This document shows positions 11,585 to 23,244 of a stretch of 64,000 nt of DNA, in pieces. The position numbers and the translations under genes were made by a program. The stretch comes from Mastigamoeba balamuthi (taxonomy: Eukaryota; Evosea; Mastigamoebida; Mastigamoebidae), in NCBI GenBank assembly GCA_902651635.1, contig CACRSC010000472.1, positions 559,982 to 623,981 of the forward strand, given 5' to 3'. The notes beneath the pieces were generated by a model. It saw nothing but the letters and a program-made list of their open reading frames with translations. It was not told where the DNA came from and made no database searches. How positions within the stretch are numbered: the stretch's first letter is position 1; the number at the start of each line of letters is the position of its first letter.

Positions 11585-14567
11585 ATGGCGCCGTCGCTCG
11601 GCCGTCGGGTCCGCCGTGTCTGCGCGTACGCCACCGCCCTCGCAGAGCTCGCCTTCCTGGCCGTGGCCGCCCTGTCGCTGCTGCGCGCGTTCCCCGTCGC
11701 CCTCGTCGCCCGCGACCCCAACCGCTGCGCGATGACGTGGATGCGCCCCCACTACGCCCCCGTGGCCCTCGCGGGCGCCCCCGCGGCCTCTGCGGCGCGC
11801 GGCTACGCGGTGCACCTGTACCTCGAGGGCGGGCGGGGTGCCCCGCGCCCGGGGGCCGCCGTGCCCGCGCTCTTTGTGCCGGGCAACGCGGGCAGCCACA
11901 AGCAGGTCCGCTCCATCGCCTCCGAGGCCGCCAGGCTCGCCCTCCCCCTCGACTTCTACGCCGCAGACTTCAACGTGCGCCACGGCCCCCCTCCCTGCCC
12001 TCCCGCCCCAGTGCCCTTGTGAGAGAGGCCCGCCTGCTGCGGACGAGAGACGGCGCGCCTTGGTCGGGTGGGCACGGGTGCTCCCTGGTGCCTCTGTAGG
12101 CTCTGTAGTTGTCTGGTGGCACCACGAGAGCCTAGTGCACCAAGTGCCCCCCCCCTTCCCCCGCTTGAGGCGTCTGGCCCCAGCTTTGCGATGCCGAGCG
12201 TTGCCTCGTGTGCCTCCGCTGTGGCCTGTGGGCTTGTGTTGCGCCATTGTAAGCGGCGCAGAAGAGTGCGAAGAGGAGGGCAGCTGGTGTGCTCTGCAGC
12301 CCACCTACCGAGGCGTCTGCAGTGCACGCTCAGGCGCCTGTGGTGCCTGAGGGGCGCAAAGGGGGTGGCTGCGGCTGTTGTCTGGCTGGTCTTGTGGCTC
12401 AGGCTCAGGCGGGCTTGCGGTGGTTCGCAGGAGGAGCTGTCGGCGCTGGATGGGGAGTCGCTGTGGGAGCAGTCGAGGTTCGTCGCCGCTGCCGCCCGCG
12501 AGCTGTCGGAGCGCTACCGCTCGCCCATTGTGCTCGTGGGGCATTCGATGGGCGGCGTCGTCGCGCGCGCGTCGATCGTCCTCTCGATGGCGTCGTCGAC
12601 GCCGCTCAACGTGTCGCTGCTCATGTCGCTGAGCTCGCCGCACCTCGAGCCCGTGCTCGCCCCCGACGCCCACATCACTCGGCTCTACGCGCTCATCGCC
12701 GCGCACGAGGGCAACTTGTCCGTCGTCCCGCACGTGTCTGTCGCCGGCGGCTGGGCCGACACGCTCGTCAGCCCGCGCCTCGTGCGCACCTCGCACGGCG
12801 TCTGCGCGTCGACAGAGGCCATCGCGGGCGTGTGGGTCCAGGCGGACCACCAGTGCATCTGCTGGTGCAACCAGTTCGTCGCGGTGGCCACGCGGGCCCT
12901 CGGCGCAGCCGCGGTCCTCCCGACGGCCTCTGCCCGCTCCGCAGAGCTCCTGGACCGCTTCGCCCACTCGCCCCGCGACGCGCTCCTCAACGGAGTGAAG
13001 GCGTTGCCGAGGTCGGCCCCGAGGGAAGCGAGGGACCCCGTCCGCGTGAGCGAGGCGGGGCTGTTTGTCAGGAGTCCGCCAGTGTCGACGGTGTACTCGG
13101 TTCGCCTCGACCGCGAGATGCTGCGGGCTGGCGTGGTCGTCTTCGACGCCGAGGGGGCCGTCCGCGCGTGGCTCCTCAGGTCCGACGGCGCGACGTCCAA
13201 CTTGCTGGCGGCCGAGCCCGTGATGTCGCCGTTCGCGCCTCTCGATTCTGTGCCACACCCGGCGGCGTTCGTCGTCGTGGGGATGCCGAGCGCCGACGAG
13301 AAATGGGAGGAGCTGGTCGTCGAGGTAGCGCGCACGCCTGAGCACCTCGCGATCGGGTCGTTCCTGTCGCTGCAGAACGCGATCGAGGTCGCTGCACCCC
13401 GCAGCCCGCTCAGCCCCCGCGAGGTCATCATGCCCAGCAGCTCCACGGTGTTCATCGCCCGCGTCAACGTGTCCTTGTGGGCGCCGCACACCCCGCTGCG
13501 CCTCGAGGTCTCCTCTGGCGCGGGGTCCTACGCGACGCTGTTCTACACGTCGAGCCCCGAGCCCGCGATGGGCCAGTCGTCGCAGTCGGGCGACCCTGCC
13601 ACTGGAGTGCTGCGTCACGTGCTCATGTCGCACTCGGACGCCGTCGACAGCGCAGAAGTATTCGTGCTCGTCGTCGGCAAGGGCAGGAGCAGCTCCGTGC
13701 GCATCACGTTGGACGCCGACCCCATCCTGGCGCTCTCGCAGACTTGGAGAAACTTTGGCGCGAGGGTCGTCGGCGTGGTGCTGCTGCTCGCCATTGCCTC
13801 GGCAACGTCCAAGGTGGTCTCTGCCAGCCGCGTCGTCATCCTCGCCGCGCTGCCCATCCTGGTGACCTTCGCGTTCTTCCCCGTGGTTTTCGACCGGTTC
13901 GACACCAGGCCAGCGGGCGGCATCGCGTACAAGGACTACGCTGTCATCGGAGTCCTCGGTGTGTGCCTGCACTACGCGGTTGTGATGACCACGGTTGTCC
14001 TGAGGGTCGTCATCGGGATTGTGCTCTCTGTCGGAAAATTACTGCCCGTCGAGGTCGCCAAGAGGTTTGGGTTCGGCGTCGCTGCCGTCGTGGCCTTGAT
14101 GTCGGCGTGCTTCAAGCTGCAGTCTGGCCTGTGTGCTGCTGCTGCGCTTGTTTTCCTGCTGGCTTATGCATCAGTGACTGCCAAGTCGAAGCAGTCGAGG
14201 ACAAGTCTGTTTGTCGTGCTGCTGCTCCCGACCTGCTTCTCCCTTCTGCCCCTTGTCGCCCGAAAGCCTCTCAGGTAACGTTCAGAAGTCTCATGGCAAC
14301 TGACTCGTGTGCGTGCGTAGAATAAACAAGGTTGGCCTGGATGGCTCTGAGTCGTGGGCCGCAGTCGTCGTCGCCGAAGTTCTGGTGTCCACCGTTCTCA
14401 GGGACAAAGTACCCAGGTGGATAAGAGGTCTCTGCGTGCCCGTGTTCACAATTGTGTCCGCGTGCTACATACCAGCCTCCCTGTGGAACGACAGCATACT
14501 GCACTGGAGCCGTCTCAGGGTACCCGCTGCACTGACCGGCGTGGTGTTTGCTCTCGGAACCCAATAA
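11585..14567 (+). CDS. PGAP1: PGAP1/Bst1-like GPI inositol-deacylase (3 exons)
   Basis: Exons 11585-11974, 12431-14274 and 14321-14567 give 826 residues. The last intron is only 46 bp; splicing it avoids the TAA beside the donor and adds a further 82 residues with two hydrophobic spans. Family marks are an N-terminal TM helix, the lumenal motif VPGNAGSHKQVRSIA, and the nucleophile elbow GHSMGG (about residue 166) of the alpha/beta-hydrolase fold. A long lumenal domain and about seven C-terminal membrane spans follow. PGAP1 removes the acyl chain from GPI inositol in the ER, which aids COPII export of GPI proteins; a Sec24 gene lies at 32.6 kb. The stop TAA overlaps an AATAAA (14563-14568) and is 8 bp from the convergent cyclase-like gene. 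Confidence 0.9.
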
Positions 14568-14568
14568 A
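14563..14568 (+). other. Polyadenylation signal overlapping a stop codon
   Basis: AATAAA contains the TAA stop (14565-14567) of the PGAP1-like gene. The convergent gene's stop is at 14576-14578, so both mRNAs must run into each other's coding region. Confidence 0.4.
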
Positions 14569-14575
14569 CAGCGTG

Positions 14576-17500
14576 CTATTGATTACCCTTACTGGACGCG
14601 ATGGACGTGCGAGACAGACTGGATCCGGATGCCGATGCTTCAGCGAACGAGGGCTCCGTGAACGAGCCCAGCTGAGGCGTGGAATCCGAGTTGTGGAAGT
14701 TGAATGCGCTCTGCGTGGACAGCACGTAGGCACTGACGTACTGGCTTCCCAGCTCGACACCACAATGCGGCGTGCAGTCCGGCATTACACTGGCTGCGCG
14801 TGCAGTGGTCTCGGACACCGTGATGGACCCGTCTGTGGTGCAGTCACAGAGTTTTTCGGCAATTGGTATAGCTGGCCCCCAACAGTCGAATTCGCAGCCA
14901 CACATGAATACAAGCCCGGTGTACTGTAGCGCGAAGCTGAGTGGGAGAAAAGAGACGGAAAGAACGAACCAGAACGTCCGTGTGGATGGCAATCTGGACA
15001 CTAAGGGCAACTTGGTGGTTTCGATCATTCCAGGCGTAGGTGGAGTGCTGAATAGCACGAGCGAGCAAAATGGCCTGACTGGCGTGGTCACTCTGCTGAT
15101 TCATTGAATTTCCAACGGCAATGTACTCCCCAGCTGTGGACAGGAGTAAGTGAAGAGAAGGGTCAGCATGCTCTCACAGAGTATCTTGAGAGTGCACAGA
15201 CCGTGTGTCGATGCCAACGAATCGAACCCCTGGAAGAGCAAATTGAGGATCGTGATGGCTCGCGTGGCCTCCGTAACCGCAACGAGATCTGCAATTCCAC
15301 CCAGCCGGCACACCAGAACTGAACCACAGGCAACTTGCTGCGCGAAGAACAACGAGTGGGGCTCGGTGCGCTGCTTCTCAATAATTTTGGCCAGAATCTG
15401 GACGGGAATAACACACATGAGGAGGTTTGTGGCCGACTCCTTCTCCCGTTCATTTGTCTCCTTCTGTGTATCAAGCGCTTTTGATGCAGAGAAGACAATC
15501 CTCTGACTTCTCTCTGTTTGCCAGGTGTAGTGGGCCATCATGACACTCCAACACAGCACAACAACAACCAGAGCCACGGGATATCCACTGGTGCTAGGGT
15601 TAATACTTGCAGTTTTTGCGGTCGTACGTGGCAACATAGTTGATGGTGGAACCCAGTCCAAAGATAGCAGTAATGGGAACCGTTAGGAAGTACGGGATTT
15701 TGATTGTGTTGAGGAGCAGTATTTCTCCCAGCACCCCAGTCATGGCAGGAGGTTTCCATACATGCCCGAGCAGCAGATAGAGCATCAAACCCATGGAGCA
15801 AGTGGTGGCAAACGCTTGCGAGTATAGGCGCATCTTTGCAGGCACAGGGAGAAGGCTGGCCCCGATCATCAGCAGCAGAGAACAGATCTCGCCTATCCTC
15901 GGCCACAAATTGGCCGCAAAGAGGTTGTTGAAGAGAGGAGTAAAGTACAGCACGTCTATCACAACATTGATCGCAGTTCCCCATCTGAGGTAAACCACAC
16001 ATGACGGCTGGCTGTACTCAATGTACCTGAAAATAATGAATCCTGGAACTATCTTTGCGCGACGTACTGGTCCTCTGTTCCAGCATTTGTAAATCTGAGG
16101 GTGAAGTTGTTGTACTTCTCTCCCTCAATAGTAAATTCTGTGGCAGCGACATCCTTGATATCCGTGTTTTCTCCTCTGATGTCCGAGAAGACAATGGGCG
16201 GAGATCTGCAATGTGTCTCGTGTTCAATAGGATGACACCATTGTGGGCACTTGCATTGGCGTTAGGGTCGTTACTCCGGTCACTGTCCGTGGACTGCAGC
16301 ACGACATCTGCGTCTTGTCCGAAGCCTCTACTATCTCGAGGCCTACGGTATTCTGCCCTCCCTGTTCAACTCTGACTAGAGCTGTCCCAACTGGTGCCAA
16401 CGAGGCGAGCTTCTGTGCAGCCGTTATGCACTCTGCGAAATGTCAGAAGGGGGAGTATTTGTAACATCGACGCACCTCCCCAAGTGCAGTAGCGTGGTCT
16501 CTGCGTGCAGACGACCCCCGAGACAACGTCCCCAAGAGCAATTCCTATTCGAACAGAGACGTTCTGGGCGACTGTGCCCTCGACGTGGTGCTTGTCAATC
16601 TCCTCGAGAACATTGCGGGCGAACCTTCTTCCCGCATTCCTAAAGGCGAGTTGGCAAGGAGCAGAGACATGCCGTACGGATCAGACATGGCGATGTAGAG
16701 CACCGAGTAGCCCTCGGTGTAGATTTTCGTCACTCCGTGCTGGGAAGCAATCGAGTCCAATCTGATCACCAGCGTAGACGCCAATTGCAGCTGCTTGTCC
16801 ATGTCACCAGCCTGCTCGATGTTGGCAAACGAGAGGTACACCGCTGCGGATGGCGTCAGCTTCCCCACGAGCTTATCGTTCCTGGGAACTGCGAGCATGA
16901 ACTGTCTGAGTTGTGCTGTCCGGCAGACAGCCAGTGCGACTCACAGTTGCCCAGAGGGCTCAGGTTGTAGATGGGAGTTGCCGTCTCATGCTGCTGGACG
17001 GTGCTCAGCGTGGCGGATATGAACGAGGCGCCTGTCGACCACACCCCGATAAGTTGGTCCGCGATGTCGCGCGGGAAGATGCTCTGGACGAGCGTGTCAG
17101 TGGCCTCCTTGCGCGACGCCGATATCCTACACTCGTACTCGCGCAGCAGCGCCACGCGGTAGGCCATCCTGCTGCGGTGGTTGCCCAGAGCCGTGAACAG
17201 CACGGCGATGGGGTACCCCGAGAGGATGCAGAAGGTCACATCGAAGAAGCGCTCCGAATTGACCCGCACGTTGAGGTACGACGTGACCGCCAATGCTGGC
17301 AGGTAGACCGCGAGGGCCTTGGGGATGAGGTACGGCCACAGCGACTTGCCCAGCAGCATGTTGGAGATCTGCGTGAACCCCCACACGTAGAGGCCGAACA
17401 GAGGCACCGGGAACGCCACCCCTTCGCCTTCGGCTGCGCGGCTTCCCGACGAGCTGCTGCCGGGCCCCACGGGAACCCCGGAGGGCGCGCAGCTGACAAC

Positions 17501-17797
17501 CCCGAGGCAGGCACTGACGAGGGCGGGGAGCCCGGATGACATCTCGAACACCTCGGCGGCGAGCTGTGCGCGCGGGCCCCTGCAGAGGGTGGCGAGCAGA
17601 CAGGCGGCCACGATGAGGCCCAGCGTCGCGCACCCGCAGTAGAGGAACTCGCGGTCGGCGCAGTCCCTGTACGAGCTGCTCTGGGCCAGCGCCGCCAGCA
17701 TCGCCAACAGCAGGGCCACCTGGAACCCGCTGGCGGGGGTTCGCAGGATCACGCGCAGGAACACAGACATGTCAACGAAAGTGCAATGCACTGTCAT
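14576..17797 (-). CDS. Transmembrane adenylyl-cyclase-like protein, 6TM-C1-6TM-C2, probably catalytically degenerate
   Basis: The order is that of animal membrane adenylyl cyclases. Six hydrophobic spans (about 17780-17180) lead to C1, with AVYLSFANI, KIYTEGYSVLYIAMSD, RIGIALGDVVSGVV and LAPVGTALV. Another set of roughly six spans (about 16000-15540) leads to C2, with GSVLVCRLGGIADLV, NLLFQGFDSLAS, LKILCESMLTL, VQIAIHTDVLV and a CWGPAIPIAEKL block. Class III cyclases bind metal through two Asp (F-x-D-I and G-D-x-Y). Here C1 has FANI and TEGYS, and C2 has CRLGG and ILCES, so both pairs look lost. This points to a pseudocyclase receptor or scaffold, unless splicing hides the residues. One intron (16640-16677) is only 38 bp. 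Exon joins in the middle third are approximate. Confidence 0.75.
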
Positions 17798-18642
17798 TAG
17801 GGGAAATGCCTGTGACGGACTAGAGAAGAGCTACGGCTCTGGGCGCAGACAGCCGACGCGAGTACCAGTCGCGGAACGCACGCTCGACGGGGGCCGCGCG
17901 GAACGTGCACAGGAACGGCCGCAACCTGACCTGCTCGACGGGATCCCTTTGGCAGACACCTGCCTCGCACGGAGGTGCCTGCCGGTAGCGCTCTCCGGAC
18001 CTGCTTTCCACGGGGGCACGTTTTCGACGGGTTTCAGGCAGAGAAGGCCTTCTGGGCTGGTGCGCACTCGACAGGGTAGGAGGCCACGCCAGGCGCCGGG
18101 TGGGAGAACCGTGGCCCGTCGGGTTCGCCCTGCCTGTGCATGTGCGAGTACTCTCAATTTTTCTGCTCGGATAAAGCAATGCCCCAAACTTGGATAAGTG
18201 TAGTTGCTCAGAATAGATATCTCGGAGATATGTTGGACACAGCAGACACGCCACGTCGCTCATTGGAACCGGCCAAGGTGACCCGACAACGAAAGTGGAG
18301 AGCGCAATCCGAAATGTGCAACTATGATGCACGAGATGCAAATCAATCGATTGTGCTGCTACCTGCCGGGCCAGAGCCACCGCTTTCGTGTGGCGGGACA
18401 TGAGGTGGAGGTTTCTGCCCCGAGACCTGCACAACCGCCAGTCCACACCGGTGGACGAGAAATGATGACCAAACAAAGGCGGAGGGGAAGAAGCCCAGAA
18501 TGATATTCGCTGAACAAAACCCCGTAGATATTATTATTCACCGCGCTGACTATCCATTTCGCAAGACCCTCTGATCGCCACAGTTCAACACTGCACAATT
18601 GTTCCACACTCCCGCTCTCACACACCCAGAGAGAAAGCCACC
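17798..18642. promoter_or_regulatory. Long divergent spacer between the cyclase-like and thioesterase genes
   Basis: No supported gene in 845 bp. The left part (17830-18130) is GC-rich with open minus-strand frames but no family signal. The right part is AT-richer and holds the near-palindrome ATATCTCGGAGATAT (18217-18231), a member of the AGATAT motif class. Both promoters are presumably here. Confidence 0.35.
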
Positions 18643-20029
18643 ATGTCCTCCAGCACCGCCTCGTCCTACAAGTGCGTGACCAAGTTCGCGGGGCTGCCCG
18701 CGTCCGAGGCCGACAAGGAGCGCCTGGCCGACTACGTGCTGTTCTGCTTCCCGGGCAGCGGCTGCTCGTCGTCGGACTACCGCCCCTGGGCCACCGCCGT
18801 GGGGCCCCGCGTGCTCGTCAGGGGCATCAGCCCGCCCGGCCGCGCCCAGAGGTGGAGGGAGGCCCCCGTCCGCGACGTCAAGAAGGACCTCGTCCTGCCG
18901 GCCTGCGACGAGATGGCCCGCGCGATCGGTGCGGCCCTTGCGGGTTTTTCTGTGCTGCAGAAGGGGAAGAGAAGGGGAAAAATACGCCCACGTCGTATAA
19001 CCAACCCACCTACGTCGAGGGGGCGAAAATTGCGTCACGGCGCTGCTGCCGGGCGCGGCCGGGCAGTGAGCCGGTGCGGCGTGGGGCCAGGGGTGCGGGG
19101 TGGCGCCGTGAGCGTGTTCCAGCGCTGGGACATAAAATTAAAAGCCGGGGTTTCGGTACTGCCGGTCGGGTGGGAAAACGGGTGGTGCGGCCTGCGCGTT
19201 ATCCTGGCACATTCCTGATTGCCCAATCCCATAATTTTCCTGGAAACCTATGCCTTACAACCGCCGCCATTCACGGAAACCGGCTGCCTGCGTTGAGTCA
19301 CACAAACCGCCACGCCACACCCCACACCCCCCGGAATTCAATTGAATCCGCCTCACATTCGCGCGACGCCCCCCCCCCCCTCCTCCAGAGGAGCTCGGCG
19401 ACCGCCCCTACGCCATCTTCGGCCACAGCCTGGGCGCCATGGCAGCCTACGAGGCCGCCGCCGAGATGACGCGCCGCGGCCTGCCCCCCGTGGCCCTGGC
19501 CGTCGCCGGCCGCCCCGCGCCCCACTTCTCGATGCTGATCCCCGGCGAGCAGACGCTGGCCGGCGACAACGGCCCTGCGGACAACGCCCAGTACCTCCTC
19601 GCCGTGGCCGCGCGCTACGGCGACGACAGGCTGACGCCCGAGCTCGCCGAGGCCCTCGCGGACACGGCGCCTGCGCTGCGCTCGGAGATCTGGGCGGCCG
19701 AGCAGTACGTCTGCCCCAAGCCCTCGGGCGACGCGGCGAGGGCGCCGCTGAGGTGCCCCGTGCTCGCGATGGCCGGCGTCGACGAGGCCAGGCGCGTGAC
19801 CGACGCGGGGCTGCGCGAGTGGGCGCTGCACACGAGCGGCAAGTTCCTGGAGCCGCTGAGGTTCCCGGGCGGCCACCACTTTGTCCGCGTGCGCGCCGCA
19901 GAGGTCGCGGCGACGGTCTCGGGCTTCGTCTGCGAGTGCGGCGACGCCGCGGCGGACGCCTGCGGCTCGCCCAAGGGCTGCGCGAGCGCCCGCACGTCGT
20001 ACGACGAGGAGGAGATCCTGTGCTTCTAA
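18643..20029 (+). CDS. Type II thioesterase (GrsT/TEII-like alpha/beta hydrolase), 2 exons
   Basis: Exons 18643-18928 and 19389-20029 close to 308 residues across a 460-bp intron (GTGCGG donor, CAG acceptor). The N-terminal FCFPGSGCSSSDYRPWA is the oxyanion-loop signature of type II thioesterases. The catalytic triad is visible: Ser in GHSLGAM (about 19425), Asp in AGVDEAR (about 19780) and His in GGHHF (about 19870). In polyketide, peptide and fatty-acid synthesis these free-standing enzymes release stalled or wrong acyl groups from carrier proteins. No synthase lies in the window, so the partner is unknown. The tail after about 19930 is Cys/Asp-rich and looks lineage specific. Two introns-era features (spliceosomal intron, native codon use) argue that if the gene was acquired from bacteria it is long settled. 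Confidence 0.85.
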
Positions 20030-20287
20030 ACTGCCAAGGCAAAACAACACTACGAGAGCAAATTAACAACGCAGAGTACACAGCCAGCAGTGTGCGCGCG
20101 TGTTGGTCTCGCAGGAGGCGACGCAGGCACACAGAGGCAGTGCGACCTGTGCGGGCAGTGGCGTGGCTGAGGCTGGGCGCAGTGAAGGTCGCTGAATATG
20201 AGGGGAAGATCCGGAACTATTTTTGGGTCATTAGCTAATTTTGAACCCAGCCCAAAACACAGTGAGCCAGCCAGTGCAGTCCACACA

Positions 20288-22866
20288 ATGACCACCACGT
20301 TCCGCAGTGCCTGGCACCCGCACCTCCTCACCCTCTGCACGCGCGACAACGGCTGGGCGTGCGACGGGCGCAGCCAGGCCGGTGGCTGCCGTCGCGGGAT
20401 CACTGGGTTCCACCAGACCAGCGGCGTCACTCGCTTCCGCTGCGAGCAGTGCGACTACGACCTCTGCCCCGACTGCATCGCCGCTTCGATCAGCCCCAGC
20501 GGTACACCCCCCTCCATGAATTTGCTCGCATGGCCAGCGTTGCTGATCCCGCGTGGGCGTCTCAGAGGTCGTCTCCGCGTCGCACGAGCACACGCTGAAG
20601 CTGTCGTCGCGCAACACCTCGTGGTACTGCAACGGCAAGTACCTCGCTGGCGGGTGCAAGGGCAAGTCGAGCAGCGGCACTGGCCGTGTGCGCTACCGCT
20701 GCGACGCGTGCGATTTCGACTTCTGCCCCGACTGCCTCGTGTTCCGCTGCCAGCAGGCCCAGCAGGCCTCCGCGACGAGCGCGCCCCAGCCCAGCAAGCC
20801 CTCGGGGCCCTCGCCCGTGTCGCCCAGTGAGCAGACGACGGCCATCGTCGTGTGCCACAGCCACAGGCTGTCGCGGAGCACGCGGGACAACGGGTGGGGC
20901 TGCGACGGGCGCAAGAACTCCGGGGGGTGCAGGCGCGGCATCACGGGGTTCAACCAGACCAGCGGCGTGCCGCGCTACCGCTGCGACGGCTGCGATTACG
21001 ACCTCTGCTCCGACTGCCTCGTCGACATGCTGACCACGCCATACGGTAAGCCCCCACGACAAGCTAGTTGTACTATTGCCGACAACTAACTGTGGAGGCA
21101 GTTATGACACGTCTGCACGAGCACACGCTGAGCAAGAGCCCCAGCGGTTCGACGTGGACCTGCAGCGGGGCCTCGGCGCCAGGGGGCTGCCGCAAGGCGC
21201 GCGACGGCAACATGTCCTCGCGGGTGGTCCGCTACCGCTGCGACGCGTGCAGCTTCAACCTCTGCCCCGACTGCATCCTCTCGTGGTGCGCCTGCTTCGA
21301 CGGCAGCGACCCCGAGATCCAGCGCGCCAAGAACGAGGCGGAGCGGAAGGAGCGCGAGGCCCGCGAGGAGGCCGAGCGTAAGGCCCGCCTCGCCGAGGAG
21401 GAGCGCGTAGCCCAGGAGAAAGCCCGCATCGAGCGCGAGGAGCGGACTCGCAGGGAAATGGAGGAGAAGCAGAGAGGTCCGCGTGCACTCGCTTTCACAC
21501 CCAGCGGTGCCACTCCTCTCACGCCACTCGCGTCGCAGAGGAGGAGCGCCTTCGCCAGGAACGCCAGCGGCAGGAGCGCGAGGAGCAGGAGCAGGAGGCG
21601 AGGAGGAAGACCGAGGGTCGCCCCACGACAGCCAGGGTCGCCGTCGAGGAGCACGCGAAGGTCTCGAGGGTCGGCTCGGCCTCGCGCAGGCAGCGCAGCG
21701 TCGTGTGCGCCATCGAGTACATGGGCAGCAAGTTCCGCCTGGACCTCAACGTCGTCAACCTGCAGGGCGTCGTCGACGCGCTCTGCGGGAAGGTCGGGGC
21801 GGACCCCCAGGCCTCGCAGATAGAGGTGCGCGACGACGACCTCGAGGACTTCTTCGTGCTCGACTCGATCGACATGCTCAAGGAGAAGGCGAGGATCCGC
21901 ATCTCTCCGGCGCCCGCGCGCAACACCATCTCGAGGGACACGAGCTCCAGGAGGCTGCCGAGCGCCGCGGGGGCCAGGGGGGGCGCAGCAGGGCTGCCGT
22001 CGGCCCCGCCGAGGGGAACGGTGGCCAACCGCCGCATGTGCGCGCCCGTCGAGGAGCAGCTCGGCCTGAGGGACTACCTGCGGTTCCCCAAGGGCTTCTC
22101 GCCCAAGTTCAGCTGCCGCGACGAGCTGACTAAGAACGCCAAGGTGCTGGAGCTTGTCGACGCGGATCACATGATCACGACCATCACGGACTACATCGAG
22201 GACCTCAAGTTCGCAGACCCTGTACGCACAGCAAACCCCCCGACGGCGGCGTCCGAGAGTGTCTGACCTCCTGCGTGCTTTTCCCCAGCCCGAGATGAAG
22301 CTGCTCGACAGCAACGAGCTGTTCGCCCTCGTGGCGTACACGTACGACCTGGGCTACGCCAAGCCCGAGGACAACCTCTACTTCAAGCTCAACGCGGACC
22401 TCCGCCAGCGCATGGTGAGCACCGCCCCTCGCCTGGCGTGCCGCTGACAGCGCCGCGACAGAAAGCCAAGATGGAGGCGTGGTGGGGGTACCTGTTCTAC
22501 CTGATGGGCGGCCTGCAGAAGCTGCCCGACGTCAACGAGACGCTGTACCGCGGCGTGCCGGTCGACAAGGCCAAGGCGGTCGAGAAGGAGTACGCGTCCG
22601 GCCGCAGGATCCGCTGGACGGCGTTCAGCTCGACGACCAAGGACCTCACCGTGGCCGCCAACAACTTCGCGGGGCCCGGCGGCGTCGTCTTCAGGATAAC
22701 GTGCTCGAGCGGAAGGGACCTGCAGAACATCAGCTACATCAAGGGCGAGGGCGAGATCCTGCTCTCGCCCAACGTCACGTTCCGCGTCAAGAGGCCCGTG
22801 CACAACGAGGACGGCGTCCTCTTCCTCGACCTCGTCGAGGAGCCCTCGGGCGTCCTCGTGTTCTGA
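20288..22866 (+). CDS. Four zinc-finger repeats + coiled coil + beta-grasp-like region + R-S-E mono-ADP-ribosyltransferase
   Basis: Exons 20288-20501, 20566-21045, 21102-21476, 21539-22221, 22289-22414 and 22462-22866 give 760 residues. Residues about 5-290 hold four ZZ/DC1-like zinc repeats, each with H-x-L, W-x-C-x-G, GGC[RK] and RC-x-x-C[DS]-x-x-x-C-x-DC. A charged coiled coil (Glu/Arg/Gln) covers about 300-400. Residues about 415-485 (VVCAIEYMGSKFRL...) resemble a ubiquitin-like or PB1-like beta-grasp fold, a tentative call. The C-terminus is an arginine-type ADP-ribosyltransferase: Arg in LYRGV (about 656), the S-T-S-like WTAFSSTTKD (about 682) and E-x-E in KGEGEILL (about 722). The R-S-ExE triad is intact, so NAD-dependent mono-ADP-ribosylation of arginine is expected. 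No signal peptide is seen, so action is probably cytosolic or nuclear. Target unknown. Confidence 0.82.
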
Positions 22867-23244
22867 TTTGGTGTTTTGTTCTCTCTCTCCCCTGACGTGT
22901 CGGAAAATGGGTCGTAATAACAGATCTACCCCACTTTCAACGTTGCGATTTCCCCCGTTGTTGGCGGAAAAGCTGGACGCTTACGTCAGCCGTGGACCTT
23001 TTTTTGACTGGACGTAGATACTTGGTGGGGAGCGATTTTGTATCTCTTCCACTTCGCTATTTTTTCCAGAGCAAGGAGCGGTTTTTGCTGCCCCGCAGTT
23101 TCCTTTGACCGTCTCTCTCAACGTTTTCCGCGCGAGTCTGTTGACAGCCAGACAGCACACACACCAACTCACACACAGACCGCACACTGCCAAGCAAGAG
23201 AGAGGGCTGGTGGGACAACCGTCGATGATCGTGGGTATTCAGCC
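22867..23244. promoter_or_regulatory. Spacer upstream of the MATE gene
   Basis: 378 bp between two plus-strand genes. It contains T-rich and CACA-rich stretches close to the MATE ATG. No coding signal recognised. Confidence 0.3.

Noticed and set aside
12305-13972. 555-codon minus-strand frame opposite PGAP1
   Set aside because: Composition-driven shadow; the sense strand has intact GPI inositol-deacylase motifs.
17820-18476. Minus-strand frame in the cyclase/thioesterase spacer
   Set aside because: No domain, odd composition, no plausible splice extension; treated as spacer.
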